Shown here: piece after piece, positions 7,640-10,783 of the stretch
How positions within the stretch are numbered: the stretch's first letter is position 1
Layout of the letters: every line of letters starts with the position of its first letter
Assembly (NCBI GenBank): GCA_913046175.1
Contig: CAJWSN010000031.1
Coordinates: 1 to 10,783 of the forward strand
DNA from: an uncultured Opitutia bacterium
GTDB taxonomy: Bacteria > Verrucomicrobiota > Verrucomicrobiia > Opitutales > JABJCN01
DNA: 10,783 bases
Reading direction: 5' to 3'
Translations under genes and position numbers: made by a program
Notes under the pieces: generated by a model
What the model was told of the DNA's origin: nothing
Databases searched by the model: none
Seen by the model: the letters and a program-made list of their open reading frames with translations, nothing else

Positions 7640-8050
7640 TCAGGGCTTTGCCTGGGCATTTGCCCCAACTGCATTCAGGAAGGATTTCGGCGGTCGGGTG
7701 ACAGCACCGCTTTCATCAACAAATGCGTGAACCGTGTAGCCTGTGGAAATTTTTTGCTCCCCGCACGTAACCACGTAATCGATGCGAAAGCTTGCGGCCA
7801 ACGATGAATCCAGGGTCGCCTGCACAATCACGAGGTCGTCAAAGGTAACAGGATGGTGGAAGTGGGCATGGCATTCAATCACCGGCAGCATGTAACCTGT
7901 TTTTTCCAGGTTTCTATACGAGATGCCAATGGTGTTCAACAGATGTATTCGTGCGGTCTCGAACCATACAAAGTAGTTGGCATGATAGGTGATGCCCATC
8001 ATGTCGGTTTCGGCATAACGTACGCGAATTTCCTTGCGGGCGGTGACCAT
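7640..8050 (-). CDS. YbgC/FadM-type acyl-CoA thioesterase
   Basis: A hot-dog fold protein of 136 residues, the usual length for this family, which hydrolyses acyl-CoA thioesters in the cytoplasm. The signature RVRYAETDMMGITYHANYFVW has the catalytic aspartate (Asp16) and the following HANY motif (23-26). The remaining features are the ETARIHLL helix (31-38), PVIECHAHFHHPVTFDD and the C-terminal strands. YbgC in E. coli associates with the Tol-Pal region, but no tol or pal gene is nearby, so the substrate is open. It converges with aroK (14-base gap) and diverges from the gene at 8151. The start is fixed by an in-frame stop shortly upstream. An AAAAGGA motif lies immediately before the ATG, closer than is ideal for a ribosome-binding site. 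A TAAAAT hexamer on the minus strand (8072-8077) could be a -10 box, but no matching -35 is evident. Confidence 0.9.
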   Translation of the reverse strand: MVTARKEIRVRYAETDMMGITYHANYFVWFETARIHLLNTIGISYRNLEKTGYMLPVIECHAHFHHPVTFDDLVIVQATLDSSLAASFRIDYVVTCGEQKISTGYTVHAFVDESGAVTRPPKSFLNAVGANAQAKP

Positions 8051-8150
8051 TCCTTTTGCTACATGGAGTTAATTTTATGGAAAGCATTGCAGAAAGCAGA
8101 AAAATTCCGGCAACGTCGAGCAAAGTTCCAGCGTCAGCAACACCCACCTG

Positions 8151-8729
8151 ATGAGACTGTCGGACAATGAACGCCTGGTCACCTTCGGGATTGGCGCATT
8201 GATGGGTTGTTTGCTGGTCGGTGCCCTGTTGAGTCGTCGCAATGCGGCCAAGGCGGAAAAGGACGAGCAGGCGTCTGCACCAATACCTTCTTGGGCCCAA
8301 CCACTCCCTAAGAATGTGGATGACAAGTTGCAGCAGGGGAGGATTCTTCACTTTAAGGAAACTGAAGCAGATGCTGGAAAGCCTCACTCCCGAAGCTGGA
8401 TCCTGCAATTCTCGAGTGACTACGCATTTGTCCTGATTGAAGAAGTTCAACATTCTGCTGCCGGTGTTGGTGATGAACCCGTCCTGCAATATCTTGCGGC
8501 AGACCGTCTGGTTGTTCGCTTGAAGGAGGGGATTCAAATAGAGGAGTTCAGGGTACGACTCCATGTACATCAACTTCATACCCGCGAACACTTCAGGAAG
8601 AAGGGTATTGTGATTGTGGGTCTTGGAGAAATTGGGATTGGGAAACTGGAGGAGGCCATGGCCCTGGTTCGGGAAATGGAAATCGTTGACTCGGTTGAAT
8701 ATGATCCGATCGTTTTCCCCAAGCGTTGA
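8151..8729 (+). CDS. Membrane-anchored protein with subtilase-propeptide-like C-terminal domain
   Basis: A protein of 192 residues that I do not recognise as a named family. One hydrophobic segment (about 9-28) follows a short charged N-terminus. A Cys at residue 20 lies after L-M-G, but the hydrophobic run continues past it, so a membrane anchor is more likely than a lipoprotein. A linker (29-60) leads to a compact domain. The C-terminal part (about 117-192) has the pattern of subtilase or fervidolysin-type propeptides: a strand ending in DRLVVRLKEGIQIEEFRVRL, then IVIVGLGEIGIG, a helix LEEAMALVREME and a closing strand VDSVEYDPIVF. Such domains fold or inhibit serine proteases. No protease domain follows and none is encoded next door. 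No Shine-Dalgarno motif is evident. The propeptide assignment is inference from pattern. Confidence 0.72.
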   Translation: MRLSDNERLVTFGIGALMGCLLVGALLSRRNAAKAEKDEQASAPIPSWAQPLPKNVDDKLQQGRILHFKETEADAGKPHSRSWILQFSSDYAFVLIEEVQHSAAGVGDEPVLQYLAADRLVVRLKEGIQIEEFRVRLHVHQLHTREHFRKKGIVIVGLGEIGIGKLEEAMALVREMEIVDSVEYDPIVFPKR

Positions 8730-8860
8730 TTACCATCGATTTCCGCTGAAGTTCTCGCTGGACACCCTTGGCAAAAAGGCTTTTCTAACTCGCTCAATCC
8801 CGGGTGGGCAGTCTTTCAGGCCATAAGGGTTTTCACTCCACAATTCAGGTAATTTCATTC

Positions 8861-8878
8861 ATGTATTTCTTCAAGTGA
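8861..8878 (+). other. Five-codon mini-ORF overlapping the tig start
   Basis: ATG at 8861 opens a reading frame of five codons (MYFFK) whose TGA (8876-8878) overlaps the GTG start of tig (8875-8877) as GTGA. The tig start itself has no Shine-Dalgarno sequence. The mini-ORF has only a weak AGGT about 11 bases upstream. It could load ribosomes for tig by termination-reinitiation, or it could be chance. Confidence 0.2.
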
Positions 8879-10269
8879 AGGTAGAAATCAAAGATATCAA
8901 CGAGACGCGCAAGCAACTACTTGTCGAGGTAAGCGGGGATGAGGTTTCCCGTGTGGAAAAGAAAATCCTCAAGGAATTTCTTCAGCAGGCCAACCTCAAG
9001 GGTTTTCGGAAGGGCAAGGCTCCGGAGCACCTGCTGCGCGCAAAATTTGGCAAGGATATAGATGCGGAGCTGTCAAAGCGCCTCAGTGGCAGTGCATTTC
9101 AGGAGGCGGTCAAGGAGAGCAAGCTGGAGGTCGTGAATGTACTTAACTTTGAGGGCAATGATTTCAGCGCCGGTGTGGATTCCGAGGTCAAGATCACCAT
9201 CGACTCAAAGCCATCGGTCTCTGTTCCTGATGTTTCCGATGTTGAGTTGGAGACGGGTTCCACGGATGTCACCGATGATGAGGTGGAACAGACCATCAAG
9301 CGCCTGCTGACTGACAGGGCATCCTTTGAGAAAGTGGAACGTTCCGCACAAGCCGGAGATTATGTGAAGTGTTCCTACGAGGGTCGGGTTGGAGATCAGA
9401 TGGTGGCAGAGCTTGCTCCTGATCAACCATTGCTGGGCAAACAATCCTCAACATGGGAGGAGGCAGGTGAACCGCAGGAGGGTGTGCCTTCCGTGGAAGC
9501 GGTGATTCGAGGGCTTGTAGGGATGCAGGCTGGGGATGAAAAGGATGTGGAGCATGAGTTTGCCGGGGATTTTGCAATTGAGGCCCTGGCAGGGAAGCAG
9601 GCGAGTTACCACATCACGGTTGAGGAGGTTCGTGAAAGAATCCTGCCGGAAATGGACGAGGCTTTCTTCCAAGGTTTTGGGGTCAAGGACAAGGACGAGC
9701 TTGCAACGGGTGTGCGCACAAACCTGGAACAGCAGAAAAAGGATCAGGTACAGGCCGATCATCGTCAACAATTGGGCAAGGCCTTGCAGGAACGCGCAGA
9801 TTTTCCCATCCCGGAAAGTATCCATGAGCAGGAGACACAGGCCATCCTTCAAGACCTGGTCAATACGAACTTTCAGCAGGGAATATCGGAGGATCAACTT
9901 GAGGAGCACAAGGAGCAGTTACACGCCGCTGCCGAGGATAGTGCAAGGAATCGAATCAAGTTGCGGTACATTCTCCTGCAGCACGCCAAAGACAAGAAAC
10001 TGGAAGTTGAGGACCGGGAGATTCATGCCACGGTTTTTCAGGAGGCCCAGCGACGCCAGGTTCCTGTTGAGGATTTGGCCAAGGAATTGAAAAAAGATCC
10101 CGGAAGCATCCAGAACATCCGGGATGACATTCTTGCTGAGAAGAGCTTGCATTCCATTTTGCACGACATCAAGGGCGAGGATTGCTGTGATGGGCATGAA
10201 CACGGGGATCATTCCCACGATGATGGGGATCATTCCCACGATCATGGGGAAGACGAGGCGAAAGACTGA
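8875..10269 (+). CDS. tig: Trigger factor with histidine-rich C-terminal tail
   Basis: A ribosome-associated chaperone of 464 residues that binds near the exit tunnel and shields nascent chains. The N-terminal ribosome-binding domain (1-110) carries the GFRKGKAP signature (43-50). The FKBP-like domain (about 150-250) is recognisable by SYEGRVGD (167-174), [13 protein letters not shown] (213-225) and [16 protein letters not shown]. However, the region 180-210 is lengthened, and the usual 'pgFe' substrate-pocket motif is replaced by [10 protein letters not shown], so prolyl-isomerase activity may be lost. The helical chaperone domain (about 255-430) follows. The last 30 residues are not typical: two adjacent cysteines (437-438) and seven histidines (441-457) among Asp and Gly, like the metal-binding tail of SlyD. 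The GTG at 8875 is the only good start, because the family's N-terminus ([14 protein letters not shown]) begins right there. clpP follows, the conserved tig-clpP order. Confidence 0.95.
   Translation: MKVEIKDINETRKQLLVEVSGDEVSRVEKKILKEFLQQANLKGFRKGKAPEHLLRAKFGKDIDAELSKRLSGSAFQEAVKESKLEVVNVLNFEGNDFSAGVDSEVKITIDSKPSVSVPDVSDVELETGSTDVTDDEVEQTIKRLLTDRASFEKVERSAQAGDYVKCSYEGRVGDQMVAELAPDQPLLGKQSSTWEEAGEPQEGVPSVEAVIRGLVGMQAGDEKDVEHEFAGDFAIEALAGKQASYHITVEEVRERILPEMDEAFFQGFGVKDKDELATGVRTNLEQQKKDQVQADHRQQLGKALQERADFPIPESIHEQETQAILQDLVNTNFQQGISEDQLEEHKEQLHAAAEDSARNRIKLRYILLQHAKDKKLEVEDREIHATVFQEAQRRQVPVEDLAKELKKDPGSIQNIRDDILAEKSLHSILHDIKGEDCCDGHEHGDHSHDDGDHSHDHGEDEAKD
10204..10245 (+). repeat. Two tandem copies of a 21-base in-frame repeat in tig
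   Basis: Two head-to-tail units (10204-10224 and 10225-10245) begin GGGGATCATTCCCACGAT and differ at one base (G versus C, position 19). Each encodes seven residues, GDHSHDD then [11 protein letters not shown] after the second copy starts a third, broken unit. The repeat explains how the His/Asp tail of trigger factor could have grown by duplication. Confidence 0.9.
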
Positions 10270-10270
10270 G

Positions 10271-10306
10271 GTGGATTTTAGGCTTTAAATTTTGGCCTGA
10301 ATCCGC
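10271..10306 (+). terminator. Stem-loop between tig and clpP
   Basis: Starting one base after the tig stop codon, GTGGATT (10271-10277) can pair with AATCCGC (10300-10306), using one T-G wobble. After a small internal loop (TT against G), AGGC (10280-10283) pairs with GCCT (10295-10298). The loop is AT-rich. No T-run follows directly, and the next T-rich stretch begins about 13 bases later. It may be a weak terminator, a transcript-processing or stabilising hairpin, or an attenuator that sets clpP expression relative to tig. Confidence 0.45.
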
Positions 10307-10355
10307 ATACTTACACGTTCTTTTAAATCGAAAAATCTTTTCTTTTCCGACCATC

Positions 10356-10783
10356 GTGTCCTACCAGCCACTTCCTTACGTTTTTGAACGGGACGGCCGC
10401 ACCGAGCGTTCTTGGGATATTTACAGCCGTTTACTCAAGGACCGCATCGTTTTCATTGGTGCGCCAATCAATGATTATGTGGCGAATTCCGTCATTGCCC
10501 AACTGCTTTTCCTGCAGATGGAGGATCCCAAGAAAGATATACACCTCTATATAAACTCCCCTGGTGGAAGCGTGACGGATGGCATGGCCATATACGACAC
10601 CATCACATTTCTTACCTGTGACGTCGTCACGTATTGCATCGGTCTTTGCGCAAGCATGAGCACGGTGTTGCTATCGGCGGGAACGGTTGGCAAGCGTAAT
10701 GCGCTCCCTCACAGTCGAATCATGATTCACCAACCAACAGGCGGCGCCGGGGGGCAGACATCGGACATTTCAATTGCGGCCAA
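10356..10783 (+). CDS. clpP: ATP-dependent Clp protease proteolytic subunit ClpP (3' end cut by window)
   Basis: The first 142 codons of ClpP, the serine-protease barrel that degrades proteins fed in by Clp ATPases such as ClpX or ClpA. Visible landmarks are [15 protein letters not shown] (24-38), [18 protein letters not shown] (65-82), the nucleophile region [17 protein letters not shown] (93-109) with Ser100, and the histidine motif [11 protein letters not shown] (120-130) with His125. The 25-residue Ser-His spacing equals that of E. coli ClpP. The catalytic Asp lies beyond the window. The start is taken as GTG 10356 ([12 protein letters not shown]), matching the usual short N-terminus, but no Shine-Dalgarno motif precedes it. 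Residues beside the nucleophile differ from the common GQAASMGA form. clpX may follow outside the window, as in many genomes, but that cannot be seen here. Confidence 0.93.
   Translation, partial: MSYQPLPYVFERDGRTERSWDIYSRLLKDRIVFIGAPINDYVANSVIAQLLFLQMEDPKKDIHLYINSPGGSVTDGMAIYDTITFLTCDVVTYCIGLCASMSTVLLSAGTVGKRNALPHSRIMIHQPTGGAGGQTSDISIAA

Noticed and set aside
7619..7642. Inverted repeat TGATTG...CAATCA across the aroK and thioesterase stop codons as a terminator
   Set aside because: Only six pairs around a 12-base loop, partly produced by the two convergent TGA stops, and no T-tract on either side.
7914..8591. Long minus-strand open frame (225 codons) overlapping the thioesterase and the 8151 gene
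   Set aside because: It runs antisense to the 8151 gene and out of frame with the thioesterase. Its translation shows no recognisable domain and is best explained as a shadow of the two real genes.
8765..8785. CCTT...AAGG with following CTTTTCT after the 8151 gene as an intrinsic terminator
   Set aside because: The stem is only four pairs and AT-rich, too weak to call.
8730..8874. Promoter for tig in the 145-base gap
   Set aside because: No -35/-10 pair with acceptable spacing could be found by eye. A promoter is expected here but I cannot place it.
9536..10090. Plus-strand open frame of 184 codons inside tig in another frame
   Set aside because: Its Arg- and Ser-rich translation is typical of an out-of-frame reading of the trigger factor gene.
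1..10783. Mobile element, CRISPR array, defence or biosynthetic system
   Set aside because: No transposase, integrase, repeat-spacer pattern, restriction or toxin-antitoxin gene is visible, and all the recognised genes are chromosomal core families.

Overview
The window is a stretch of bacterial chromosome with moderate GC and core, mostly housekeeping genes. Nothing in it looks mobile: I found no transposase, integrase, phage gene, CRISPR array, tRNA or rRNA. The gene families point to a Gram-negative bacterium, most likely Verrucomicrobiota (Opitutae-like). They include a bifunctional-nuclease-domain protein next to a tRNA-dihydrouridine synthase, a long 67K-type SppA, SufT, a conserved orphan protein I otherwise associate with Bacteroidota, and tig followed by clpP. 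Several starts lack a recognisable Shine-Dalgarno (SD) motif. The taxonomic assignment is inference from memory of these families and was not computed.

Layout. (1) 81-1619, plus strand: a DUF151/bifunctional nuclease protein followed closely by a tRNA-dihydrouridine synthase. (2) 1648-4052, minus strand: sppA then sufT, a likely two-gene operon that converges on the dus gene. (3) 4053-4188: a divergent intergenic region with a candidate promoter. (4) 4189-7625, plus strand: a tight four-gene cluster made of the orphan protein, a YceH/DUF480 protein with an extended N-terminus, an unknown membrane-anchored protein, and shikimate kinase, which starts on a GTG that overlaps the previous stop. 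(5) 7640-8050, minus strand: a YbgC-type acyl-CoA thioesterase. (6) 8151-8729, plus strand: a membrane-anchored protein whose C-terminal half resembles a subtilase propeptide. (7) 8875-10783, plus strand: trigger factor with a histidine-rich tail, then an intergenic stem-loop, then clpP, which is cut by the window end.

How the genes relate. Protein quality control is the main theme. SppA cleaves membrane and signal-peptide remnants, trigger factor meets nascent chains at the ribosome, and ClpP degrades proteins. Other genes cover tRNA modification, Fe-S cluster maturation (SufT), aromatic amino-acid synthesis (shikimate kinase) and thioester hydrolysis.

I do not see a clear new multi-gene system. 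The points most worth a second look are the histidine-rich trigger-factor tail encoded by a DNA tandem repeat, the orphan propeptide-like membrane protein, the conserved protein of unknown function at 4189, the changed residues around the ClpP nucleophile, and the stem-loop and mini-ORF flanking tig.
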